Positions 17,816-26,315 of a stretch of 64,000 nucleotides of DNA are shown here, one piece after another. This DNA comes from Kiloniella litopenaei (GTDB lineage Bacteria > Pseudomonadota > Alphaproteobacteria > Kiloniellales > Kiloniellaceae). Each line of letters starts with the position of its first letter. The first letter of the stretch is position 1. The stretch lies in the NCBI RefSeq assembly GCF_000982415.1, contig NZ_LANI01000028.1:1-64000 (forward strand), read 5' to 3'. A model generated the notes under the pieces. That model was not told the DNA's origin. It saw only the letters and a program-made list of their open reading frames with translations, and did not search any database. The translations under genes and the position numbers were made by a program.

Positions 17816-19282
17816 ATGTCAGAAAGCCTTTTTATTTTGGACAAAGGAAGTACAGAATCTCTTCAACTTCAAATCAGAAGGCAGTTTGTCTCTGCGATAT
17901 TGGGGGGAAGTCTACCCGCCGGAAAACCGGTTCCGTCCAGCAGAAAATTAGCTGAACAACTTGGCGTATCCCGTATTACAGTGACTCAAGCCTATAATTC
18001 CCTGATTGACGATGGATACCTTACATCCAAAGAACGTAGTGGTATCTATGTTAGTGATCGTCTCACCCTTCCGCTAACAACGGAACAATCAAGGCAAAAA
18101 AAGAGAAGTTCTTCATCTGATCCGGCTTTTCAAAAAATGAAACATCGACCAAGTCACCAGCAAAACATTGAAAAGCCTGAAAACTGGCGAGACTATCCTT
18201 ACCCCTTTGTGACGGCTCAGGTTGATAAATCGCTCTTCCCTATTGCGGCATGGCGGGAATGTTCCAGACAAGCGTTAAGTCTGAATGCAATGGCGGATTG
18301 GACCGAAGATCGCCTGGGGATTGACGACCCTTTTTTAATTGAACAAATCAGAACCAGACTACTTCCCACGCGAGGTATTCATGCCAGTGAAGAGGAAATT
18401 CTGGTAACGGCAGGTGCCCAAAACAGCCTTTATATCCTGTCCCGCCTTTTCCTCAACAACAATACTCTGTTTGGCATGGAGAACCCCGGTTATCCGGATC
18501 TGCGTAACATTATTCAGCTAATTGGGTCCCGTATTCAATATCTGGAACTGGACAATCATGGTTTAATTCCTGATCAGCAAATAGACACCTGTAATGTCCT
18601 CGCCGTAACCCCAAGCCACCAGTTCCCGACAACCGTCACAATGCCTTTACAAAGAAGAAAGGCATTACTTGATCGGGCCGAGGCAAACAATACGCTGATC
18701 ATTGAAGATGACTATGAGCCCGAACTAAATTTCGAAAGTTCCCCAACCCCTGCCCTGAAATCTTTGGATACCACCGGACGTGTTGTATATGTTGGAAGTC
18801 TTTCCAAATCGTTCTTTCCCGGATTACGACTTGGCTATCTTGTTGCCTCAAAAGAAATAATTCGCGAAGCAAGGGCACTCGGCCGTCTCGTGCATCGACA
18901 CACACCAACAAACAATCAGCGCACTATGGCACTGTTTCTCGCGCTTGGACACCATGATGCTTTGCGGAAAAAGTTAAAAAGAATATATAAAAACAGGTGG
19001 CTAGAGATGAGAAATGGGCTGGAATCAATCGGCCTCAATTTCCAACAGTCATCCGGGGGATCCAGTTTTTGGGTAAAGGGATTTAAAAGCTTGGATAGCA
19101 AAGAGCTCTTGCAGAAAGCTCTTCGGAAAGGCGTTGTTCTGGAACCTGGCGCCATCTACTATTTTGATGCTATCCCCCCCAAACATCATTTTCGCTTGGG
19201 CTATACAGCAATTGAACGCGCTTCAATAGCAGATGGTCTAAAAGAGCTTAACTCTGTGTTGAATGAGCTAAGGAAAGCTTAA
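17816..19282 (+). CDS. MocR/PdxR-type regulator (GntR HTH + aminotransferase-like domain)
   Basis: The ATG at 17816 opens MSESLFILDKGSTESLQLQIRRQF (488 aa); the frame upstream has no family character. A GntR winged helix lies at about 15-85 (SSRKLAEQLGVSRITVTQAYNSL). A linker is followed by a class I aminotransferase fold with TAGAQNSLYIL, IIEDDYEPELNF and the PLP lysine in VGSLSKSFFPGLRLGY. Such proteins sense an amine or vitamin B6 through PLP. The divergent mmsA is the likely target. The 3' end overlaps the next, convergent gene by four bases. Confidence 0.88.
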   Translation: MSESLFILDKGSTESLQLQIRRQFVSAILGGSLPAGKPVPSSRKLAEQLGVSRITVTQAYNSLIDDGYLTSKERSGIYVSDRLTLPLTTEQSRQKKRSSSSDPAFQKMKHRPSHQQNIEKPENWRDYPYPFVTAQVDKSLFPIAAWRECSRQALSLNAMADWTEDRLGIDDPFLIEQIRTRLLPTRGIHASEEEILVTAGAQNSLYILSRLFLNNNTLFGMENPGYPDLRNIIQLIGSRIQYLELDNHGLIPDQQIDTCNVLAVTPSHQFPTTVTMPLQRRKALLDRAEANNTLIIEDDYEPELNFESSPTPALKSLDTTGRVVYVGSLSKSFFPGLRLGYLVASKEIIREARALGRLVHRHTPTNNQRTMALFLALGHHDALRKKLKRIYKNRWLEMRNGLESIGLNFQQSSGGSSFWVKGFKSLDSKELLQKALRKGVVLEPGAIYYFDAIPPKHHFRLGYTAIERASIADGLKELNSVLNELRKA

Positions 19283-19755
19283 TGAAGCGTTGGCCCAGCA
19301 ACTGGAACCAAATCAAATTCTTCGTCGCTCAACAATTCCGACATAACCATAACACTATCATTCTTTTCGCCACCGTCCTGATCGGAAGCATCGGAATGCA
19401 TATAAAATGAAAGCATCCCCTGATTGAGAAATGGTGTCGGACGATAATGCTCAACATCAGTTGTATCTATGCTCATTTCATCAGAATTATCGCTAAAGTC
19501 ACTGGCATCATCCAGCAGCAGATCAGATATCTTTGATGAAATCGTTTTAATGGATCGAAGGGATTGGTTCAGATCACCGCAATCAGGCTGTGCGTTATTT
19601 TCAAAAGCAACTGAATTGGCAAGCATATCCTGCAAAGCATGTACTCCTTGCTCAGAACCAGCCGGAATACTCAAAAGGCCATCTTCTATTTTGACCAGAC
19701 TTTCTTCTCTGAATGTCTCAGCGAAACTTTCTCTCAATTCTGCGACAGCAACCAT
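19279..19755 (-). CDS. Hypothetical acidic protein, 158 aa
   Basis: The product starts MVAVAELRESFAETFREESLVKI and is rich in Asp, Glu and Ser in its middle (LLLDDASDFSDNSDEM) and end (SDQDGGEKNDS, SDEEFDLV). There is no signal peptide or membrane segment; it looks partly disordered. The 3' end overlaps the MocR gene by four bases in convergent orientation. An AGGAGGG ribosome-binding site lies 6 bases before the ATG. I do not recognise a family. Confidence 0.6.
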   Translation of the reverse strand: MVAVAELRESFAETFREESLVKIEDGLLSIPAGSEQGVHALQDMLANSVAFENNAQPDCGDLNQSLRSIKTISSKISDLLLDDASDFSDNSDEMSIDTTDVEHYRPTPFLNQGMLSFYMHSDASDQDGGEKNDSVMVMSELLSDEEFDLVPVAGPTLH

Positions 19756-19947
19756 AATACCCTCCTACAAGCAGGGTAATTTTAATAAATAAAATCTAAA
19801 ATTTACGTTAAATATTTCTTGACGAAAATTAACCATAAATTGTGATTCGAATTGTTTTGCCGAGTAGATACAAACAGCTTAAAGTTTTTTTAATGACAAT
19901 CAGTTATCCATGATTTTGAATCACATACTGTAAGGGAGATCTAAAAG

Positions 19948-20274
19948 GTGAGTGAATCAGCTGAGGATCGCAGGGTATTTCCAAGGGCCGAAGTGGTTTT
20001 GGCGGGGCGCGTCGATGGTAACCTTCGAAAAAAAGACTGTGCTGTAATGGATATCTCACTGACCGGTGCAAAACTTGAATTTGATACCCCGTTAACAGGT
20101 GAAACCATCGAAACACTCCGCTTTTCAAAATCAGCGGCCCTCAATGTTTCCGTGGCTTGGGATCATGGTACAAACGTTGGTGTTAACTTTACAGATGCCC
20201 CCCATGATATCGCCAATGTACTAGAGCCTCTTTTACCAAAGAGCTGTTTCGAGCCTTTTGATAATAAACATTAA
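19948..20274 (+). CDS. PilZ domain protein
   Basis: The 108-aa product is a single PilZ domain. Its c-di-GMP binding signatures are RRVFPR near the N-terminus (RxxxR) and DISLTGAKLEF (D/NxSxxG). The start is GTG at 19948, with AGGGAG and AAAAGG before it. Stand-alone PilZ proteins pass the c-di-GMP signal to motility or surface-polysaccharide partners, but the partner is not visible here. A bidirectional terminator follows. Confidence 0.85.
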   Translation: MSESAEDRRVFPRAEVVLAGRVDGNLRKKDCAVMDISLTGAKLEFDTPLTGETIETLRFSKSAALNVSVAWDHGTNVGVNFTDAPHDIANVLEPLLPKSCFEPFDNKH

Positions 20275-20302
20275 GAACCCGAATATCTCCTGAATTTAAT
20301 AC

Positions 20303-20338
20303 AAAAAATCCTGTGAAATTATTCCACAGGATTTTTTT
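20303..20338. terminator. Bidirectional terminator
   Basis: AAAAAATCCTGTG pairs with CACAGGATTTTTT around a nine-base loop, with T runs on both strands. It serves the PilZ gene and the convergent regulator gene. Confidence 0.88.
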
Positions 20339-20365
20339 ACTAAAAGCTCAATAACAAAGAAGGTG

Positions 20366-21358
20366 TTAAATATCTTCTTCCTCACCGGGAAGTCCCGGTA
20401 ACCCACGTTCTTTCCGTGGTGTTCTACCAAAAAAGTCGCGGTAACATTTCGAGAAATGAGACGCAGAAACAAACCCACATGCCAGCGCAACATCAATCAC
20501 AGACATATTTGTCTGTAACAGAAGAAGACGTGCTTTGTTTAATCTCAGTTCCAGATAATATCGTGCAGGAGAACGGCTAAGGTATTTACGGAATAACCGT
20601 TCAAGTTGTCTTGTGGAGAGGCCAGCATCTTTTGCCAGTTGAATACGTGTCAACGGCTCTTCCAAATTTTCTTCCATCAGCTTGATAACCGCCAAGAGTT
20701 TTGGATGCCTGACCCCCAAACGTACAGGCATAGACATGCGTTGCTGGTCATGCTCGTCCCGGATACGGTCATGCATAAATTGATTTGCAACTTCCCCAGC
20801 CAATTCATGGCCATGCTGGGAAGAAATAACATTCAACATCATATCAAGTGAGGCAGTACCGCCAGCACAGGTAAAGCGATTACGATCAATCTCGAACAGT
20901 TCAGGTGTAACTTCGATCTCGGGAAAATCCTCCAAAAACCCGGCCAGATTTTCCCAGTGAATAGTACAGCTGTACTCATCAAGAAGTCCGGCCTTTGCCA
21001 GAATGTGAGCCCCCGTACAAAGCGCGCCAATATCAACACCCTTTCGCTCTATACGACGTAACCAGGAATGGATCCGACGGTCAGCAATCTTATGTGCATC
21101 TTCTCCACTGCAAATAACAGCGGCATGGAAATTATCCAGCTCATCAAGGTTAATGTCAGGAGAAATCGGGATACCACAGGACGATAGAACAGGTTGATCA
21201 TCAACACTGACCAAATTCCAGCTATAGAGCTTTCTTCCCGCTTCTCTATTCGCCAGTCTCAGAGGTTCTATCGCAGACGTAAAAGCAATAAGAGAAAACT
21301 TTGGAACCAGAAAAAAAACAATGCGCTGAGGCAATTCTTGCGGGGCTTTTCTAATCAT
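20366..21358 (-). CDS. GlxA/GbdR-like AraC-family regulator
   Basis: The product of about 330 aa has a DJ-1/PfpI (GATase1-like) N-terminal domain (RIVFFLVPKFSLIAFTSAIEPLRLAN, GALCTGAHILAKAGLLDEYSCTIHW) and an AraC DNA-binding domain (RIQLAKDAGLSTRQLERLFRKYLSRSPARYY, VIDVALACGFVSASHFSKCYRDFFG). This layout is that of GbdR, the activator of glycine betaine and dimethylglycine catabolism in Pseudomonas. The downstream neighbours are mttB and a DMGDH-like gene, which agrees with that role. Start choice is uncertain; an in-frame ATG lies 33 bases upstream (341 aa). Inducer is inferred, not shown. Confidence 0.85.
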   Translation of the reverse strand: MIRKAPQELPQRIVFFLVPKFSLIAFTSAIEPLRLANREAGRKLYSWNLVSVDDQPVLSSCGIPISPDINLDELDNFHAAVICSGEDAHKIADRRIHSWLRRIERKGVDIGALCTGAHILAKAGLLDEYSCTIHWENLAGFLEDFPEIEVTPELFEIDRNRFTCAGGTASLDMMLNVISSQHGHELAGEVANQFMHDRIRDEHDQQRMSMPVRLGVRHPKLLAVIKLMEENLEEPLTRIQLAKDAGLSTRQLERLFRKYLSRSPARYYLELRLNKARLLLLQTNMSVIDVALACGFVSASHFSKCYRDFFGRTPRKERGLPGLPGEEEDI

Positions 21359-21577
21359 CTCTAAACTTTCACCTGACACGCATATTAGCAATATGAAGAA
21401 ATTTATTAGTAAGTGCGTACAAAGTACCGTTAGGAAGAAGAATAACAGTATTCTCTTGCCTGATCCTTAAAATACACACTTAATTTTCATGTTGAGCTTT
21501 TTACTCTTTAAAATGCCAATTATCAGAAAGTTTATAAGTAAACAAGAACCGAATACTACTTTTATTACCCCAAAAGA

Positions 21578-21606
21578 AGAAAAGGCGACAAAAGCCGCCT
21601 TTTCCA
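21578..21606 (-). terminator. Terminator after mttB
   Basis: On the minus strand AAAAGGCG pairs with CGCCTTTT around an eight-base loop and is followed by CTTCTTTT. Confidence 0.7.
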
Positions 21607-21630
21607 AATAAATAAACTTACAATGAGTGC

Positions 21631-23199
21631 TTAGGTAAAAGCATCAGGCATGGACTCTTTTTTCTTTGTTATAAACTCGTTCAAAGCTTCGTCAATTGAT
21701 GCATCTAGATCTGGTGCTACATATTGCTCCAAAGTCTTCTTCACAACCGCACTTGCACGTTGATAGGCATCAAGTGATCCTTCTGATTCCCACTGCTCAA
21801 ATGAATTGTTATCAGCAATATTTGAGCGATAGAAAGCAGTTTCAAAGTTTGCCTGTGTATGCGCACAACCAAGAAAATGATTACCGGGGCCAACTTCACG
21901 AAGCGCATCCATTGCCTGACCATTTTCGGTCAAATCATAACCTTCCAACATACGCTGCATCATACCCAACTGGTCAGCATCCATTACAAGCTTCTCGTAG
22001 GATGAAATCAAACCGCCTTCGAGCCATCCAGCAGCGTGAAGGGTAAAGTTCACACCAGCCAATGACGTTGGAACGATTGTATTTGCTGACTCATAAGCAG
22101 CCTGAGCATCAGGGACTTTAGAACCGCAAAGCGATCCGCCAGAGCGGAACGGAACACCAAGACGACGGGCAAGCTGTGCCATACCATAGAGAACCAGCGC
22201 GGGCTCAGGAGTACCGAAGGTAGGCGCACCAGATTGCATAGAAATCGAGCTTGCAAACGAGCCCAAAACAACAGGAGCTCCTTTACGAACCATCTGTGCG
22301 AATGCGATCCCGGCCATCCCCTCGGCCAAGGATTGGGCCATAACACCAGCAGCTGTTACAGGGGCCATGGCACCAGCCAGAATAAACGGCGTGACAATAC
22401 AAGCCTGCATATGGCGCGCATATACCTTTAATGCACCCAGCATCGTATCGTCAAAGGTCATCGGTGAGTTCGCGTTGATCAAACTGATCATCACCGTATT
22501 GTTTTCAACGAAATCATCGCCAAAAACCAGCTTTGACATAGCAATGGAATCTTCTGCTCGTTCCGGTGCTGTCACAGACCCCATATAGGGCTTGTCTGAA
22601 AAACGCATGTGTGCATAAAGCATGTCCAGGTGACGTTTGTTCACCGGAATATCAACAGGCTCACAAACTGTACCGCCAGAATGGTGAAGTGCAGGCATTG
22701 AATAAACCAGCTTCACAAAATTCCGGAAATCTTCAATTGTTGCGTACCGACGACCGCCATCTAGATCACGAACAAAGGGAGGACCATATACAGGGGCAAA
22801 AACCGTGTTTTTACCACCAATAATCACAGATCTTTCTGTGTTACGGGCATGTTGTGTAAACTCGCTTGGTGCATGCGCACACCATTGACGCGCCAGACCT
22901 CGCGGGAAACGAACACGCTCCCCCTGAACATCACAGCCGTTATCTTTTAAAATTTGAAGGGCTTCGGGATCATCACGAAATTCAATCCCGATCTCTTCAA
23001 GAACTGTTTCCGCATTGTATTCAATAATTTCAAGTGCTTCTTCGTTCAGCGTCTCGAAATAAGGAATATTACGTGTAATATATTTCAGTTGCTCTGAAGA
23101 GCCACCAGATCTGGCGGCACGTCGTGAAGCAGCCCCACCGCCACTACGACCTCGACCGGCGCGCCCCGCGCGACCTGATCTTTTTTCTGTATCACTCAT
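21631..23199 (-). CDS. MttB-family (non-pyrrolysine) quaternary amine methyltransferase
   Basis: The 522-aa product starts at ATG 23199, with AGGAGGG six bases before it. It matches the trimethylamine methyltransferase family (PF06253) over its length: TRNIPYFETLNEEALEIIEYNAETVL at the start and GSLCGSKVPDAQAAYE and HAAGWLEGGLISSYEKLVMD near the end. No in-frame TAG interrupts the gene, so it lacks pyrrolysine and is unlikely to be a true trimethylamine enzyme. The nearest characterised relatives are MtgB-type glycine betaine methyltransferases. It would pass a methyl group to a corrinoid protein. The N-terminal 35 residues are an Arg/Gly/Ser/Ala-rich low-complexity tail. Neighbours are a GbdR-like regulator and a DMGDH-like gene. 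Confidence 0.88.
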   Translation of the reverse strand: MSDTEKRSGRAGRAGRGRSGGGAASRRAARSGGSSEQLKYITRNIPYFETLNEEALEIIEYNAETVLEEIGIEFRDDPEALQILKDNGCDVQGERVRFPRGLARQWCAHAPSEFTQHARNTERSVIIGGKNTVFAPVYGPPFVRDLDGGRRYATIEDFRNFVKLVYSMPALHHSGGTVCEPVDIPVNKRHLDMLYAHMRFSDKPYMGSVTAPERAEDSIAMSKLVFGDDFVENNTVMISLINANSPMTFDDTMLGALKVYARHMQACIVTPFILAGAMAPVTAAGVMAQSLAEGMAGIAFAQMVRKGAPVVLGSFASSISMQSGAPTFGTPEPALVLYGMAQLARRLGVPFRSGGSLCGSKVPDAQAAYESANTIVPTSLAGVNFTLHAAGWLEGGLISSYEKLVMDADQLGMMQRMLEGYDLTENGQAMDALREVGPGNHFLGCAHTQANFETAFYRSNIADNNSFEQWESEGSLDAYQRASAVVKKTLEQYVAPDLDASIDEALNEFITKKKESMPDAFT

Positions 23200-23433
23200 T
23201 AAATGCCCTCCTGTAGAGATCTCGAATATTCCCTTCTGGATGATCAGGCTCTGTCTAGATTGCGACGGACAAAAAACCAAATGCGGCAAGAAGGGTTAAC
23301 AAGCTCATTTCCCTATTAAAAACCATGAGAACAAACGTAGTTTCTGCCCCATTAAACCATATTTTTTGAAAAAATTTAAACTGTCCTCGCACTGAATGAT
23401 CAAAGCATGTGCGAGTCGATTGTTTATAAAGGC

Positions 23434-23541
23434 TGACGCAAAACGACTTTCTTTGTCCTTTAAAGGTCAAATTCTGTTAAAGTTAAAATGTCGTAAAAGA
23501 TCATTGATGTCGTAAACTGCAAGTGTGGTGACGCAAACCGA
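23434..23541 (+). promoter_or_regulatory. Array of TGWCGYAAA motifs in the mttB/DMGDH intergenic region
   Basis: Four same-strand copies are visible: TGACGCAAAACGA at 23434, ATGTCGTAAA at 23488, ATGTCGTAAA at 23507 and TGACGCAAACCGA at 23529. The last three are spaced about 19 and 21 bases, close to two helical turns each. AraC-family activators such as GbdR bind half sites on one helix face. The whole 514-base gap (23200-23713) holds no gene; its remaining parts are AT-rich with no other clear signal. Confidence 0.5.
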
Positions 23542-23713
23542 TAGGACGTTAAACCGACGGATCATCATCATAATACCAGGATGTAATCGGTGATTGTTAC
23601 AATACAGAAATGCACAAAACTTTTTGTCATTTAACAACAAAGTACCGAAACATAACAAACAACTTTGACCCTGTGCATAAGCACGTTTAGTCGCATTAAT
23701 TTGGAGTCAGGCG

Positions 23714-26233
23714 ATGAAATCTCACTACAAAGCCGTCGTTATCGGTGGTGGTGCTGTTGGTGTTGGTACACTTTACCACTTGGCAAAAAAAGGTTGGTCA
23801 GATGTTGCGCTGCTAGAGCGTCACGATCTGACATCTGGTTCCACCTGGCACGCTGCTGGCCTGCTGCCTCTGTTCAACATGAGTTACTCTGTTGGTAAAA
23901 TCCACCAGTACTCGGTAGATCTCTATTCTCGTCTGGAAGAAGAAACCGGCCTGAACTCTGGCCTAAAACAGGTTTCCAACATTCGTCTGGCCCGCACACA
24001 GGACCGTATGGACGAATACAAATACTACGTTGGTGTGGCCAAAACACTTGGTGTCAATGTTAAGTGGCTTTCTGTTGAAGAGCTCAAGGAAATCTGGCCT
24101 CTGTGTAATACAGACGGTATTCTTGGCGCAATCCAGCACGTTGATGATGGATATGTTCAGCCTGCTGAGCTGACACAGGCTCTTGCAAAAGGTGCCCGTA
24201 ACAACGGTGCTGAAATTCACCAGCACACAACTGTTATTGGTCTGGAGCAGCAAGATGATGACAGCTGGATCGTTCAAACTGACAAAGGCGATATCTCTTG
24301 CGAGCACGTGATTTCCTGTACAGGTAACTTTGCCCGCAAAACCGGTGAAATGGTTGGCCTCGACATTCCTGTCATTCCGGTTGAACACCAGTTTATTGTT
24401 ACTGAGCCACACCCGGACATCAAAGCACGTCACGCAGAAGGCCTTCCAGAAATGGGCGTTCTTCGTGAATCAGATTCTTCATGGTATATGCGTGAAGAAG
24501 CTGGCGGCCTGTTGCTTGGCCCATACGAAGTTGGCGCACCTTGCTGTTATGTTGACGGCCCAGCACCAGACGCAAAGTACGAACTCTTCAACGGTGAGCT
24601 AGAGCGTCTGATGCCATACATCGAGACAGCTTTCGAGCGCGTACCTGCCTTTGCAGAAGTTGGTATCAAAGAAGTTTACAACGGTGCGATTGCCTACACA
24701 CCAGATGGATCACCAATTATTGGTCCTGCATGGGGCCTGAAGAACTTCTGGCTTAACGAAGGTCATTCATTTGGTATCACAGCAACCGGTGGTGCAGGTT
24801 GGCAGTTGGCAGAATGGATCATCGATGGTGAGCCGACAATTGATATGTCCGGTGTTGACCCCCGTCGTTTTGGTCCTTATGCAGGCCGCGGTTTCTTGAA
24901 AGAGAAAAACGAAGAAGCCTACGCAAATGTCTTTACCGTTCACTACCCGGATGAATCCCGCCCGGCAGCTCGCGGTCTAAAGCGTTCCCCTTGTTATGAT
25001 CGCATGAAAGAACACGGCGCGGTTATGGGAACAATCTTTGGCTGGGAACGTCCAAACTGGTTCGCCCCGGAAGGTTATGGCCTGACCGCAGAAGACCTGA
25101 ACCAGGATGACACAATCACCCGTGAAAACCACGCCCCTGCTGAAGAAGGTAAACTGCCAGTAGAGAAATGGTCTTTCCGTCGCTCTAACTACTTCGAACA
25201 TGTTGGTAACGAGTGTAAGAACGTTCAGGAAAATGTCGGTCTTCTCGACATGTCTGCTTTCTCCAAATTTATCGTCAAGGGCAGAGGCGCTGAAGCATGG
25301 TTGAGCAGTCTTGTTGCGAACAAGATCCCGAAAAAGATCGGTCGTATGGCCTTGACCCACATGCTGACCCTGCACGGTGGTGTTCGCGCTGAATTCACTA
25401 TCCTGAAAACAGGCAAGCAGAGCTATTATCTCGTATCTGCAGGTGCACAGGAACGCCATGACTGGGATTACCTGACAAAACTGAAGCCAACTGATGGCTC
25501 TGTTGAACTAGAGAAAATCACAACTCAGCAAGGTGTCTTCATTATTGCCGGACCTAAATCCCGTCTATTGATGGAAAAACTGTCTGATGCTGACTTCTCG
25601 AACAAAGCCTTCCCGTGGCTGACAGCACAACAAATCTCTGTTGGTATTGCCCCTGTCACTGCGGCACGTGTTAACTTTGTTGGTGAATATGGTTGGGAGC
25701 TTCATCACCCGATCGAAATGCAGAACTACCTCTTTGATCTTCTGATGGAAGCTGGGGCAGAATTTGGCCTTAAGCCATTTGGTATCCGTGCAATGGATTC
25801 AATGCGTCTGGAAAAATCCTATCGCTTGATCCCGACAGAAATGTCCATCGAATACGCCGCGCTTGAAACAGGTCTTGATCGTTTTGTTCACCTCGACAAA
25901 GAAGACGATTTCATTGGTAAAAAGGCATTGACCGAATGGAAAGAACGCGGCTTTGACAACCAGTTTGTTACGCTGGAAGTTCATGGCGTTACCGATTGTG
26001 ATGCCCGTGGTTCCGAGCCTATCTACCAGAACGGTGAAATGGTTGGTCGTGTGACATCCGGTGGCTACGGTTTCCGTACTCAGAAATCCATTGCGCTTGC
26101 AATGGTTCGCCCGGATCTGGCTGAGATCGGCACTGAACTGGATGTCTATATTCTTGGCGATCTCTTCAAAGCTACTGTTGTTGAAGAATCACCATACGAT
26201 CCAGAAAACAAAATCTTGCGTAACGTCGAATAA
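23714..26233 (+). CDS. Dimethylglycine/sarcosine dehydrogenase-like flavoprotein with GcvT domain
   Basis: The 839-aa product has an N-terminal DAO-type FAD domain (VVIGGGAVGVGTLYHLAKKG, LLERHDLTSGSTWHAAGLLP). The His46 in STWHAAG is the covalent flavin site in dimethylglycine and sarcosine dehydrogenases. A FAO_M linker follows near residue 380, and from about 430 a GcvT/aminomethyltransferase domain that binds tetrahydrofolate. The reaction oxidises N-methyl groups to 5,10-methylene-THF. Substrate choice between dimethylglycine and sarcosine cannot be read by eye. The codon use is notably regular (many cag, ggt, ctg). It diverges from mttB across the motif array and ends at a strong terminator. 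Confidence 0.9.
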   Translation: MKSHYKAVVIGGGAVGVGTLYHLAKKGWSDVALLERHDLTSGSTWHAAGLLPLFNMSYSVGKIHQYSVDLYSRLEEETGLNSGLKQVSNIRLARTQDRMDEYKYYVGVAKTLGVNVKWLSVEELKEIWPLCNTDGILGAIQHVDDGYVQPAELTQALAKGARNNGAEIHQHTTVIGLEQQDDDSWIVQTDKGDISCEHVISCTGNFARKTGEMVGLDIPVIPVEHQFIVTEPHPDIKARHAEGLPEMGVLRESDSSWYMREEAGGLLLGPYEVGAPCCYVDGPAPDAKYELFNGELERLMPYIETAFERVPAFAEVGIKEVYNGAIAYTPDGSPIIGPAWGLKNFWLNEGHSFGITATGGAGWQLAEWIIDGEPTIDMSGVDPRRFGPYAGRGFLKEKNEEAYANVFTVHYPDESRPAARGLKRSPCYDRMKEHGAVMGTIFGWERPNWFAPEGYGLTAEDLNQDDTITRENHAPAEEGKLPVEKWSFRRSNYFEHVGNECKNVQENVGLLDMSAFSKFIVKGRGAEAWLSSLVANKIPKKIGRMALTHMLTLHGGVRAEFTILKTGKQSYYLVSAGAQERHDWDYLTKLKPTDGSVELEKITTQQGVFIIAGPKSRLLMEKLSDADFSNKAFPWLTAQQISVGIAPVTAARVNFVGEYGWELHHPIEMQNYLFDLLMEAGAEFGLKPFGIRAMDSMRLEKSYRLIPTEMSIEYAALETGLDRFVHLDKEDDFIGKKALTEWKERGFDNQFVTLEVHGVTDCDARGSEPIYQNGEMVGRVTSGGYGFRTQKSIALAMVRPDLAEIGTELDVYILGDLFKATVVEESPYDPENKILRNVE

Positions 26234-26255
26234 TCTCGACTGACGTCTAGAAATC

Positions 26256-26290
26256 AAAAGCCGCAGAATTCCCACTCTGCGGCTTTTGTT
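26256..26290. terminator. Terminator after the DMGDH-like gene
   Basis: AAAAGCCGCAGA pairs with TCTGCGGCTTTT around an eight-base loop; both strands have flanking T runs. It can also end the convergent gamma-glutamyltransferase-like gene. Confidence 0.9.
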
Positions 26291-26315
26291 ATTTCGTAGT
26301 ACAAACCAAATGCAT

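Noticed and set aside
21631-23199. Pyrrolysine-containing trimethylamine methyltransferase
   Set aside because: The frame has no internal TAG, and no pyl genes are in the window, so this is a non-pyrrolysine family member.
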